Shown here: positions 7,548-15,463 of the stretch, one piece after another | Position numbering within the stretch: the first letter of the stretch is position 1 | Layout of the letters: every line of letters begins with the position of its first letter | Source of the DNA: an uncultured Eubacteriales bacterium | Lineage (GTDB): Bacteria; Bacillota; Clostridia; Oscillospirales; Acutalibacteraceae | Direction of reading: 5' to 3' | Length of the DNA: 64,000 nt | NCBI GenBank assembly: GCA_900315785.1 | Contig: ONAL01000002.1 | Coordinates: 60,139 to 124,138, forward strand | Translations under genes and position numbers: made by a program | The notes under the pieces: model-generated | Told to the model about the DNA's origin: nothing | Seen by the model: only the letters and a program-made list of their open reading frames with translations | Database searches by the model: none

Positions 7548-8339
7548 TTATTTATTTTTAACTTCATCCCAAAGGGAATTAAGTTCGTTAAGTGACGCGG
7601 ATTTCATATCAATACCGCGCTTCTGAGCCAAATCCTCGACAGCCGAAAACCTTGAGGTGAACTTGTCGCAGGCGTCATAAAGAGCCTTTTCGCTGTCAAC
7701 CTTCAAGAGCCTTGAGACATTGACGACCGCGAAGAGCAAATCGCCGAGCTCCTCACAGATGTGAGCCTCGTCCTTCTCTCCCATCGCTTCCTTAAGCTCT
7801 GAGAGCTCCTCGGAAACCTTGGGCAAAGCCTCGTCCGCGTCGTTCCAGTCAAAGCCTACCTTGGCTGCCTTCTGCTGAATCTTGGTCGCTCTCATCAGTG
7901 ACGGAAGCGCCCTGGAAACGCTGAGCATAGCCTCGCTCTGTTTCCTCTGCGATTTTGTTTTCATCTTGACGTCGTCCCAGCTCTTTAAAGCCTCGTCGGA
8001 GTTATCCGCCTTGACGTCGCCGAAAACGTGAGGATGACGAACCACAAGCTTGCGGCACAAGTCGTTGATAACGTCGTTTATATCGAAGGCGTTATCCTCA
8101 GCCGCCATTTCGCTGTGGAACACAACCTGCAGGAGCACGTCGCCGAGCTCCTCTTTCATCAGCTCATCGTCCTTGGTATCGATAGCCTCGATAACCTCGT
8201 AGGTTTCCTCGATAAGGTTAGACCTGATACTCTCGTGCGTCTGAACCTTGTCCCACGGACAGCCGTCAGGGGCTCTGAGAAACTTCATTATCTCGACAAG
8301 ATCCTCAAATGTGTAAAAATCCTTGTTAAGAAAATCCAA
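7548..8339 (-). CDS. mazG: Nucleoside triphosphate pyrophosphohydrolase MazG
   Basis: All-alpha NTP pyrophosphatase of 263 residues that hydrolyses (d)NTPs, including damaged ones, to monophosphates. Two MazG domains are visible: the first around residues 18-125 with [18 protein letters not shown] and [13 protein letters not shown], the second around 160-235 with [10 protein letters not shown] and [12 protein letters not shown], each giving the ExxE and ExxD metal ligands. A TTG start at 8337-8339 is chosen, with AAGGGGG eight bases upstream. It corresponds to Bacillus yabN without the N-terminal methylase domain and keeps the spoVB-mazG-rqcP order. Confidence 0.93.
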   Translation of the reverse strand: MDFLNKDFYTFEDLVEIMKFLRAPDGCPWDKVQTHESIRSNLIEETYEVIEAIDTKDDELMKEELGDVLLQVVFHSEMAAEDNAFDINDVINDLCRKLVVRHPHVFGDVKADNSDEALKSWDDVKMKTKSQRKQSEAMLSVSRALPSLMRATKIQQKAAKVGFDWNDADEALPKVSEELSELKEAMGEKDEAHICEELGDLLFAVVNVSRLLKVDSEKALYDACDKFTSRFSAVEDLAQKRGIDMKSASLNELNSLWDEVKNK

Positions 8340-8386
8340 GTTTATATCCCCCTTTTATGGGCTGAAATCGCATCAGCATTGATATT

Positions 8387-10204
8387 TTACCCTATAAGGT
8401 TGTATTTTTCAAGTATAGTTACAATTTTTTCACCTTTTGGGATAAATTTAAGCTCATTTCGGGTAAATGTTTTTAAAATTAACAAGAATGTAACATATAT
8501 AATTCCCGCAAGTAAAATTGATAACGCCGTAGCTACCAGAAGCGGCGCAAACATTGAGAAAAGCTTGAAGCCGAAATAAGCTCCCACAGCGCTCAGAACC
8601 GCCGCTACAGCGGGTTTTATGACGGTGGAAACAAAGTTCGGCATTACTCCCGAATGCTTCACCAGCAGGTACATCGCCGCCACAAGCATAAACAAGTGAG
8701 ACACTAGGGTACCTACGGAACCGCCCTGAATATTCACGGACGGAATTCGTACAAACAGGAAGGTGCTGACAACCTTGATTATGATACCGACGCAGAAAAG
8801 CTTCAGCGGCAAATCAACTCTGCCGATACCCTGGAGCATTGAGCACAGAGGTGTGAGACACGCGACAACGAGAGCCGCAAAGCCCATAACCTTGAGCACC
8901 TGAGCGCCGATAATCGCCTGAGTGTCGCTGACGTAAACGATATCCATAATCGGATTCGCGAGCGCGACAAGTCCCAGAGACGCGGGCAGAGCAAAGAGCG
9001 TTGTGAGCCTGAGAACCGTCTCGATAGAGGTCTTGAGCTCCCGTCTGTCTCCCTTTGTCCACGCGCTGGCGACGTTGGGCATCGCCGAGGTTCCGAACAC
9101 CTGAGTAACCGCGGTAACGAGCTGCATAAGCGGCGTAGCCGCTCCGTAGCAGCCCCAGAGGGTTGTATGGAGAGTTATCTTGTTAACGTCCTTGGGCAGA
9201 GTTTCCGAGAGGTCAACTCCGAGCCCTTTGTACTGATTAATTATCTCCTTACCGTCGGAAAGCGCAAGAGAATGGAGCACGTTCTGAATAATCAGCGAAT
9301 CAAAGAACGTACCTATATTCATTACAAGCGCCGTAAGACCAATCGGAATAGCGAGCTTCACCATAAGGAAGAAGGTCTCCTTCTTGGTCTTGGCGTCGAT
9401 TGCGTTATTATAATACTCCTCGGGAATACCGTCTCCGCCGATTCTGTAACGGAAGAAAAGGTACACGAGGGCTACCACGCTGCCCAGTACAATACCCGCA
9501 ATAGCTCCCGCGACGGAGAACGCCATAATGGTATTGTACGCTTCATTTTCGGCTCCCTTTGCAAAGGTGAGACCGAACACGGTTCCCGACGAATCGTACT
9601 CAGACTTGCCGACCTTGAGGATAATAAACGCAATCAAAAGACCGAAAACGAGCTTGCCCGCAGCCTCGAAAATCTCGGAAACAGCCGTGGGTACCATATT
9701 TCTCTGTCCTTCGAAATATCCTCGGTAAATCGACACAAAGCAGCCTACGAGAATCGAAGGCGAGAGCATAAGCATAGCGTAAATCGAGTACGGAGACTGG
9801 ATAGTCTGTACGTAGAAAAAGCTGCCGAAAACCATAACAAGACAGCAAACCGTACCCATTACAACAAAGAACGGGATACTGACCTTGTAAATCTGCTTGA
9901 CGTCCTTGTAGCGCTTTTCGGTTATGCTCTCGGAAATCATTCTTGAAATCGCGATAGGAAAACCTGCCGTGGCGACGGTGAAAATCGGGATATAAATTTC
10001 ATAAGCGTTGTTATAAAGTCCCGTTCCGAAGGCGGCGAAGCTGTCTCCGAAAAAGCTGAACAGATTACTGAGCAGAATTTTGTCAATAAATCCGAACATC
10101 TTGACGACTATCATACTGACAGTCAGGACAGCCGCGCCCTTCAGAAATGTCTGTGACGCGTCGCTCTTGGCGGTTTCTATCGCGTTATATTTCTTTTTAG
10201 CCAA
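8387..10204 (-). CDS. spoVB: Stage V sporulation protein B-like polysaccharide exporter (MOP superfamily)
   Basis: Integral membrane protein of 605 residues with about 14 hydrophobic segments, of the MATE/MurJ/SpoVB superfamily that flips lipid-linked saccharides. It has the MOP-type N-terminus (FLKGAAVLTVSMIVVKMFGFIDKILLSNLF), RMISESITEKRY after the second segment and SPSILVGCFVSIYRGYFEGQRNM. Bacillus has SpoVB and YabM in this class, and YabM heads the orthologous yab cluster, so context favours a spore-peptidoglycan role; a vegetative lipid II flippase (Amj/MurJ-like) role is also possible. A TTG start (10202-10204) with GGGTGA upstream is the only plausible one. Confidence 0.85.
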   Translation of the reverse strand: MAKKKYNAIETAKSDASQTFLKGAAVLTVSMIVVKMFGFIDKILLSNLFSFFGDSFAAFGTGLYNNAYEIYIPIFTVATAGFPIAISRMISESITEKRYKDVKQIYKVSIPFFVVMGTVCCLVMVFGSFFYVQTIQSPYSIYAMLMLSPSILVGCFVSIYRGYFEGQRNMVPTAVSEIFEAAGKLVFGLLIAFIILKVGKSEYDSSGTVFGLTFAKGAENEAYNTIMAFSVAGAIAGIVLGSVVALVYLFFRYRIGGDGIPEEYYNNAIDAKTKKETFFLMVKLAIPIGLTALVMNIGTFFDSLIIQNVLHSLALSDGKEIINQYKGLGVDLSETLPKDVNKITLHTTLWGCYGAATPLMQLVTAVTQVFGTSAMPNVASAWTKGDRRELKTSIETVLRLTTLFALPASLGLVALANPIMDIVYVSDTQAIIGAQVLKVMGFAALVVACLTPLCSMLQGIGRVDLPLKLFCVGIIIKVVSTFLFVRIPSVNIQGGSVGTLVSHLFMLVAAMYLLVKHSGVMPNFVSTVIKPAVAAVLSAVGAYFGFKLFSMFAPLLVATALSILLAGIIYVTFLLILKTFTRNELKFIPKGEKIVTILEKYNLIG

Positions 10205-10220
10205 AAGAGATCACCCGTTA

Positions 10221-10670
10221 TTATTCAGCGTTTTCTTCTGCTGCTACGGGCTCGCCGCACTTATAGCAGAAAGCAGCTCCGCTTACGAGCTCTGCGCCGC
10301 ACTTTTTGCAGCTGGGAGCGGGCTCTGTGGGAACGGGAGCGCCGCAGATATAGCAGAACTGAGCGTTCTTTGCGAGCTTTTCGCCGCAGTTGGGGCACTT
10401 GACTACATTACGGACGGAAGCGAGAACCTTCTCGATATCCTCGATATTCTGCTTTACATCAGCGATATTCTGCTTGATTGCAGCAACCTCTTCCTCGGGC
10501 TCGCTGTTGAAAACTGCCTCGCCGAGTACCTGATACTGCTTGTTAAGCTCAGAGCGAAGGCTCGCGAGTGAAATTCTGAGCTTGGATAAATCGTAGATTT
10601 CTCCTGCCTTTTTGCTGACTGCCGCCGCAGCGGATTTTGCGTTTACTACTACATCGTCAAAAATTGCCAT
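10221..10670 (-). CDS. Double zinc-ribbon protein with N-terminal coiled coil
   Basis: Protein of 149 residues of unknown function. Residues ~1-85 are predicted helical coiled coil (SKLRISLASLRSELNKQYQVLGEAV, IKQNIADVKQNIEDIEKVLASV). Two zinc ribbons follow: CPNCGEKLAKNAQFCYICG and CKKCGAELVSGAAFCYKCG, each with two CxxC knuckles, a double zinc ribbon as in many Firmicute proteins of unknown role. ATG 10668-10670 follows AAGGAAG. It has its own promoter overlapping the end of hemZ and precedes spoVB by 16 bases, so it probably heads the spoVB-mazG-hup transcript. Confidence 0.85.
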   Translation of the reverse strand: MAIFDDVVVNAKSAAAAVSKKAGEIYDLSKLRISLASLRSELNKQYQVLGEAVFNSEPEEEVAAIKQNIADVKQNIEDIEKVLASVRNVVKCPNCGEKLAKNAQFCYICGAPVPTEPAPSCKKCGAELVSGAAFCYKCGEPVAAEENAE

Positions 10671-10702
10671 AGTAAAACTTCCTTTCATAAATTATTATTT
10701 GT

Positions 10703-10731
10703 ATTTTAGCACCGAGGTACTAAAAATTCAA
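10703..10731 (-). promoter_or_regulatory. Promoter of the zinc-ribbon gene and spoVB cluster
   Basis: TTGAAT (10726-10731), 17-base spacer, TAAAAT (10703-10708) preceded by an extended TGC. It overlaps the stop codon of hemZ and is itself part of a 22-base inverted repeat at 10704-10725 (TTTTAG/CTAAAA arms), which could be an operator or a weak hemZ terminator. Confidence 0.6.
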
Positions 10732-12171
10732 TCCATATTTTTCATAAAATGCATATATACCGCGTTTTCTGCCGAGCATTTCATCAAATCGGTCTATATA
10801 TTCATATGGGTATTTGAAATTGAATATACGCTCGAGATATGTGGTGCCGAAGCGCTTGAGCTTCGTAACAGCTCCCGCGCCGCAGCCGAGAATCGTGTGT
10901 GTTTCGTCCATAACGTAGATGTTATAGAGGCTCTCGAAGCCCTGCTTTGACCAGCCCGTGTTCTCGAGATTGCCGACCATTCGGCTCTGACGGTAAAGAT
11001 AATACGGCAGATATTCGCTTTCAAGAAGCCGCTTTGAAGCGTAGGAAAGCATTTGAGCGGTGTTTACAGCGTCGTTTCTGTCGATTGAGGTGCCGTCCAT
11101 TGTGAGCGTCGCGCTGCGCTTCATCGAGAGCGTGTGAACGGTGATACACTCGGGGTCGAGCTTGATTATCCCGTCAATTGAGTTTTTGAAGCTCTCGACC
11201 GTATCAGTCGGAAGTCCCGCGATTAGGTCGGTGTTAATGCTCTTGAAGCCGATTTTTTGAGCCAGCTCATACGATTTGAGGAAATCCTCGGTAGTATGAC
11301 GGCGACCGACGGCCTCAAGCACGGAATCCGACAGGGTCTGGGGATTTATAGAAATCCTGTCGGCGTTATTTTCTTTTATAGAATAAAGCTTATCGGCGGT
11401 TATTGTATCGGGACGACCAGCTTCGACCGTAAATTCTCTGAGATGTGAAACGTCAAAGCTTTGGTTCACGGTTGAGAGCACTCGGTCAAGCTGTTCAGGA
11501 GACAGCGTTGTCGGCGTTCCGCCGCCCATATAGACTGTTTCGAGCCTTAAGCCGAGGTCTGAGGCTATCTCTGCCGTGCGCTTTATTTCCTCGCATAAGA
11601 GCTCTGTATACGGCTCTATGAGGTGCTTGGAGCGCTCGGTCGAGCTCTGCACAAAGGAGCAGTAACGACACCTTGAGGGACAAAACGGAACCGATAGATA
11701 CAGGCTGAACGACCTGGCGACGGAGAGGTCGATTATCCTCTTCTCTATTATCTCTGTGGTCTTTGCCAGTCTGAGCTTTTCGTCGCTTACAAAAAGCTTT
11801 TCCGTGTAGTATTTATCGGCGTTTTCCTCTCCCTCATTCTCCTTGAGATTTCGGTAAAGCTTGACGGGACGAACGCCTGTTATCATACCCCAGGGCGGAG
11901 TTACACCTGTGACCTTCGTCAGAATTTTGTAGAGCATTTCACAGAGCATACGCTCGCTTTCTTCGTCGTCGCTGAGCTCGGAACTTGCTTTTTCCTCAAA
12001 CTCCCCTATCTTCACCTCGACGTACAGCATGTCCGAAACGGACGTAATAATGTACGGAGTCTGAGGGGGTTCGTCTGACTTGATGACGGTTATCTTTTCG
12101 TTGGGATAAAACAGTCGCGTCAGATTTTCGAGCTCGTAGTGAAAGCTGTGATTGATTATATATAGATTCAT
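10720..12171 (-). CDS. hemZ: Radical SAM coproporphyrinogen III oxidase-like protein HemZ
   Basis: Radical SAM enzyme of 483 residues, HemZ branch of the HemN family (oxygen-independent coproporphyrinogen III dehydrogenase). The 4Fe-4S motif CPSRCRYC lies near residue 168 within LYLSVPFCPSRCRYCSFVQS, followed by GGGTPTTLSPEQL and INPQTLSDSVLEAVGRRHT, which bind SAM. The N-terminal ~160 residues form the extra domain typical of HemZ. HemZ is distinct from HemW; heme genes are not nearby, so the substrate is inferred. The ATG overlaps the upstream hydrolase stop as ATGA. Confidence 0.9.
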   Translation of the reverse strand: MNLYIINHSFHYELENLTRLFYPNEKITVIKSDEPPQTPYIITSVSDMLYVEVKIGEFEEKASSELSDDEESERMLCEMLYKILTKVTGVTPPWGMITGVRPVKLYRNLKENEGEENADKYYTEKLFVSDEKLRLAKTTEIIEKRIIDLSVARSFSLYLSVPFCPSRCRYCSFVQSSTERSKHLIEPYTELLCEEIKRTAEIASDLGLRLETVYMGGGTPTTLSPEQLDRVLSTVNQSFDVSHLREFTVEAGRPDTITADKLYSIKENNADRISINPQTLSDSVLEAVGRRHTTEDFLKSYELAQKIGFKSINTDLIAGLPTDTVESFKNSIDGIIKLDPECITVHTLSMKRSATLTMDGTSIDRNDAVNTAQMLSYASKRLLESEYLPYYLYRQSRMVGNLENTGWSKQGFESLYNIYVMDETHTILGCGAGAVTKLKRFGTTYLERIFNFKYPYEYIDRFDEMLGRKRGIYAFYEKYGLNF

Positions 12172-12800
12172 AGTCTGCTCATCAAGGGGTTATACATTCT
12201 CTCGTGATTGAGAGTTGACGCCATACCGTGACCCGACAGGATGTTATATTCGCCGTCGAGGTTTTTGAGCCTTTTCAGCGAGCTTATCATCTCGTAATCG
12301 TTGCCTGTGGGAAGGTCGGTTCTGCCGTAGCTCTCACGGAAAAGAGTATCTCCCGCAATAATCATATTATCGAAGATATAGCAGCCCGAATCCTTGGTAT
12401 GACCGGGGGTTGAAATGTACTTAATCTCGGTGTCACCGAGCTTGAAGGTGTCTCCGTCAGAGAGCAGAATATCGCCCTTGAACGGCTCTATATCAGGAAT
12501 ATCGGGATGATATGCGGAGTGGTTGAGCTCGTTATCGCACAAGAACTCGTTGGTGAGCCTTCCGCAGACAATCTGCGCGTTGTAACGCTTTGCGAGCTGA
12601 TTTGCATAGCCGATATGGTCATAATGACCGTGAGTGAGAATTACATATTTTAATTCTATATCAGAATTATCCAGATAATCCAGAAGCGTTTCGCTCTTTC
12701 CGCCCGGGTCAACAACCGCGATAACTCCCGCCTTTTCGTCGGTGAGGATATAGCAGTTTGTCATAATGGGACCGACGGGCAGTACCTTAATATCAATCAT
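12168..12800 (-). CDS. MBL-fold metallohydrolase (glyoxalase II-like)
   Basis: Metallo-beta-lactamase fold hydrolase of 210 residues. It has the metal motif THGHYDHIG (HxHxDH), a second His in STPGHTKDSGCY, the ligand Asp in IIAGDTLF and the final GHG in ILSGHGMAST, so both metal sites are complete. The size matches the single-domain YqgX/YcbL-like group related to hydroxyacylglutathione hydrolases; the substrate is not known. It overlaps dtd and hemZ by ATGA at both ends, so dtd, this gene and hemZ form a translationally coupled trio. Confidence 0.9.
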   Translation of the reverse strand: MIDIKVLPVGPIMTNCYILTDEKAGVIAVVDPGGKSETLLDYLDNSDIELKYVILTHGHYDHIGYANQLAKRYNAQIVCGRLTNEFLCDNELNHSAYHPDIPDIEPFKGDILLSDGDTFKLGDTEIKYISTPGHTKDSGCYIFDNMIIAGDTLFRESYGRTDLPTGNDYEMISSLKRLKNLDGEYNILSGHGMASTLNHERMYNPLMSRL

Positions 12801-13246
12801 TTCAAATCCTCCGAATCAATAACAAGCGTTACAGGACCGTCATTGAGAAGGCTGACCTTCATATCGGCTCCGAACTCACCTGTCTGAACTTCTACTCCCT
12901 TTTCTCTGAGCTTTTCGCAGAAAAACTCGTAAAGCGGTTCGCTGACCTCGGGTCTTGCCGCGCCTATAAAGCTCGGACGGCGACCGTGCGAGCAGTCGGC
13001 GTATAGCGTGAAGTTTGACACGACAACAACCTTGCCGCCCACATCCGCGAGCGACAGGTTCATCTTGTCGTTTTCGTCATTGAAGATACGTAGACCCGAA
13101 ATCTTATTCGCGAGCTTTATCGCGTCGTTTTCGGTGTCGCCGTTTTTAACTCCCAAAAGCAGGAGAAAGCCTTTGTCTATGTCAGCCGTGGTTCTGCCGT
13201 CAATATCGACCTTGCAGAAGCTCGTCAGCTGTAATACTACTCTCAT
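12797..13246 (-). CDS. dtd: D-aminoacyl-tRNA deacylase
   Basis: Removes D-amino acids (and glycine mischarged on tRNA-Ala) from tRNA; cytoplasmic homodimer. At 149 residues it is full length. The two active-site motifs are present: SNFTLYADCSHGRRPSF (family SQxTL) and NDGPVTLVID with the Gly-cisPro pair near the C-terminus. It follows relA by nine bases, the relA-dtd order known from Bacillus, and is coupled to the MBL hydrolase by ATGA. AGAGGTAATTT precedes the ATG. Confidence 0.96.
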   Translation of the reverse strand: MRVVLQLTSFCKVDIDGRTTADIDKGFLLLLGVKNGDTENDAIKLANKISGLRIFNDENDKMNLSLADVGGKVVVVSNFTLYADCSHGRRPSFIGAARPEVSEPLYEFFCEKLREKGVEVQTGEFGADMKVSLLNDGPVTLVIDSEDLK

Positions 13247-13255
13247 AAATTACCT

Positions 13256-15463
13256 CTAAAATCTGTTTATCGAAACAATGTCCTTTATCTGACCGATGCG
13301 CTTCATAACCGTGTCAAGGTGCTCTCTGCTGACGACGTCGATTGTCGCCGAGATAATCGCCTGGTCGCTGTTAATAGGACGCGTATTGAGCGAATGGATA
13401 AAGATTCGCATTGAGGAAAGCGCGATTGTAACGTCCGCGAGAATTCCCGTTCTGTCCTTGCAGATAATCTCGAGATTTGCGCGGAAATTATCCTTGATAT
13501 CGTCCTCCCAGTAAACCTTCACATAGCGCTCGGGCTCCTCTGCGGTTGAGATATCCTTGGGAACGTTGGGACAGTTTCGCTTGTGGATTGACACACCGTA
13601 GCCGCGTGTGATATAGCCGATGATATCGTCGCCGGGCAAGGGGTTACAGCAGTGCGAGAACTTGATGAGACAGTCCTCCATACCCTCAACGATAACGCCC
13701 GAGCTGATTCTCTTGCGCCGAGGCGGTGTGGGATTGACGATAACGGGTTCTTCGTCGTTATCTTCCTTGAAGATTGCGTTATACTCCTCACGGATTCGGG
13801 GCATAACCTTCCAGAGCTGGATTCCGCCGTAGCCGACAGAGGCGTACAAATCCTCGACCGTGTTGAACTTGTTCTTCTTGAGCATAAACTGCAAGAGACG
13901 CTCGAGCTCTTCGTCGTTCAGGGAAATATTACTGCGCTTGAGCTCTCGCTCGAGCATCATCTTACCCTCGACGATGTTGTCCTCGCGCTTTTCCTTCTTG
14001 AACCACTGACGGATTTTGGAACGCGCTGACGAGGTCTTGCAGATATCGAGCCAGTCACGTCTTGGGTGGCTGTCCTTCTGGGTCAGAATTTCGCAGATTT
14101 CGCCAGTGTTGAGCTTGTAATCAATCGGAACAATCCTCTTGTCAACCTTGGCGCCGACCATATGATGACCAACCTCGGTGTGAATCAGATACGCAAGGTC
14201 GATAGCCGTGGAGCCCGCGGGGAGGTTGAAAACGTCGCCCTTAGGAGAGAACACGTAAACCTCGTTCTGGTCAAAGTCGTTTCGGATATTGCGGATGATA
14301 TCGGTTGAGTCGTCGGTGTCAATCTGAGCCGCGAGCACGTCCTTGATACGGTTGATGTTTTCGTCGAGCTCCTTAGCCTTTTTGTTGTTGACAATTCGCG
14401 TGAAGCCGAGCTTGTACTTCCAGTGCGCCGCGATTCCGTTCTCGGCGGTGTTGTGCATTTCCCACGTTCTTATCTGAACCTCAAACGGAATGCCGTCGCT
14501 GTCGATAACCGTGGTGTGGAGCGACTGGTACATATTAGGCTTCGGTGTGGAGATATAGTCCTTAAAGCGGTTCGGAATCGGCTTGTAGAGGTCGTGGATA
14601 ACGCCGAGAAGGTTGTAGCAGTCCTTAATCTCATCGACGATGATTCTCAGCGCGAAAACATCATAAATCTGGTCGATTGTCTTGCCTCGGACTATGGTCT
14701 TTTTGTAGATACTGTTTATGCTTTTAACGCGTCCGTACACGGTGATTTTGTCGTGCTTCATCTTGGACGCTTTGATGATTTCCTTTTTCTTGCGCTCAAT
14801 GAACTTCTCTCTATCGTCCTCACGGAGCAACAAAGCCTGTTCAATCTCGTTGTAGCCTATCGGGTCAAGATAGCGGAGCGATAAATCCTCGAGCTCTTCC
14901 TTGACGGCTTTCATACCGAGACGGTGAGCTATGGGAGCAAAAACCTCCATATTCTCACGCGATTTGTCGCGGCGCTTCTGCTCGGGCATACACTCAATTG
15001 TGCGCATATTGTGGATTCTGTCGGCAAGCTTTACGATGATTACGCGGATATCGTTCGACATCGCGATAAGCATTTTGCGTACGTTCTCAGCCTGCTGCTC
15101 CTCGCGTGAATAGAGCTTAATCTTCGAAATCTTGGTAACGCCGTCTACGATGTTCGCGACGTCCTTGCCGAATTCCTTGCGGATATAATCAAGGGTGTAT
15201 TCCGTGTCCTCGACAACGTCGTGAAGCAGCGCCGAAAGAATACTGTCGGTATCCATTCCCCACTGGGCGATGATACAGGCGACGGACGTCGGGTGAAGAA
15301 TAAACGGAATACCCGAGATTCTGCGCTGGTCGCCGTGAGCCTTGTCGGCTATGTTGTAGGCTTTCTGGATTTTTCTGGTGTCGTAGTTGTTGCCGCTCTT
15401 CTTGATTATGTTAAGCAAATCCTGAAAATCCTGATAGTGAGCTACTTCGTCGTACTTACTCAT
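13256..15463 (-). CDS. relA: Bifunctional (p)ppGpp synthetase/hydrolase Rel
   Basis: Makes and degrades (p)ppGpp in the stringent response, acting at the ribosome. Domain order in 735 residues: HD hydrolase (HDVVEDTEYT at 81-90, RTIECMPEQKRRDKSRENMEVFAPIAHRLG), synthetase (GRVKSINSIYKK, QIYDVFALRIIV, FKDYISTPKPNMYQSLHTTV), TGS (VFSPKGDVFNLPAGSTAIDLAY), a Cys-rich conserved region (CCNPLPGDDIIGY) and a C-terminal ACT domain. Both catalytic halves are intact. A strong AGGAGGTG site precedes the ATG. It overlaps recJ by 8 bases; apt, which lies between recJ and relA in Bacillus, is missing. Confidence 0.97.
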   Translation of the reverse strand: MSKYDEVAHYQDFQDLLNIIKKSGNNYDTRKIQKAYNIADKAHGDQRRISGIPFILHPTSVACIIAQWGMDTDSILSALLHDVVEDTEYTLDYIRKEFGKDVANIVDGVTKISKIKLYSREEQQAENVRKMLIAMSNDIRVIIVKLADRIHNMRTIECMPEQKRRDKSRENMEVFAPIAHRLGMKAVKEELEDLSLRYLDPIGYNEIEQALLLREDDREKFIERKKKEIIKASKMKHDKITVYGRVKSINSIYKKTIVRGKTIDQIYDVFALRIIVDEIKDCYNLLGVIHDLYKPIPNRFKDYISTPKPNMYQSLHTTVIDSDGIPFEVQIRTWEMHNTAENGIAAHWKYKLGFTRIVNNKKAKELDENINRIKDVLAAQIDTDDSTDIIRNIRNDFDQNEVYVFSPKGDVFNLPAGSTAIDLAYLIHTEVGHHMVGAKVDKRIVPIDYKLNTGEICEILTQKDSHPRRDWLDICKTSSARSKIRQWFKKEKREDNIVEGKMMLERELKRSNISLNDEELERLLQFMLKKNKFNTVEDLYASVGYGGIQLWKVMPRIREEYNAIFKEDNDEEPVIVNPTPPRRKRISSGVIVEGMEDCLIKFSHCCNPLPGDDIIGYITRGYGVSIHKRNCPNVPKDISTAEEPERYVKVYWEDDIKDNFRANLEIICKDRTGILADVTIALSSMRIFIHSLNTRPINSDQAIISATIDVVSREHLDTVMKRIGQIKDIVSINRF

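Noticed and set aside
9167-9946. Long open frame of about 259 codons on the plus strand
   Set aside because: It is antisense to spoVB, has no ribosome site and a composition fully explained by the opposite strand codons; spoVB has strong family features.
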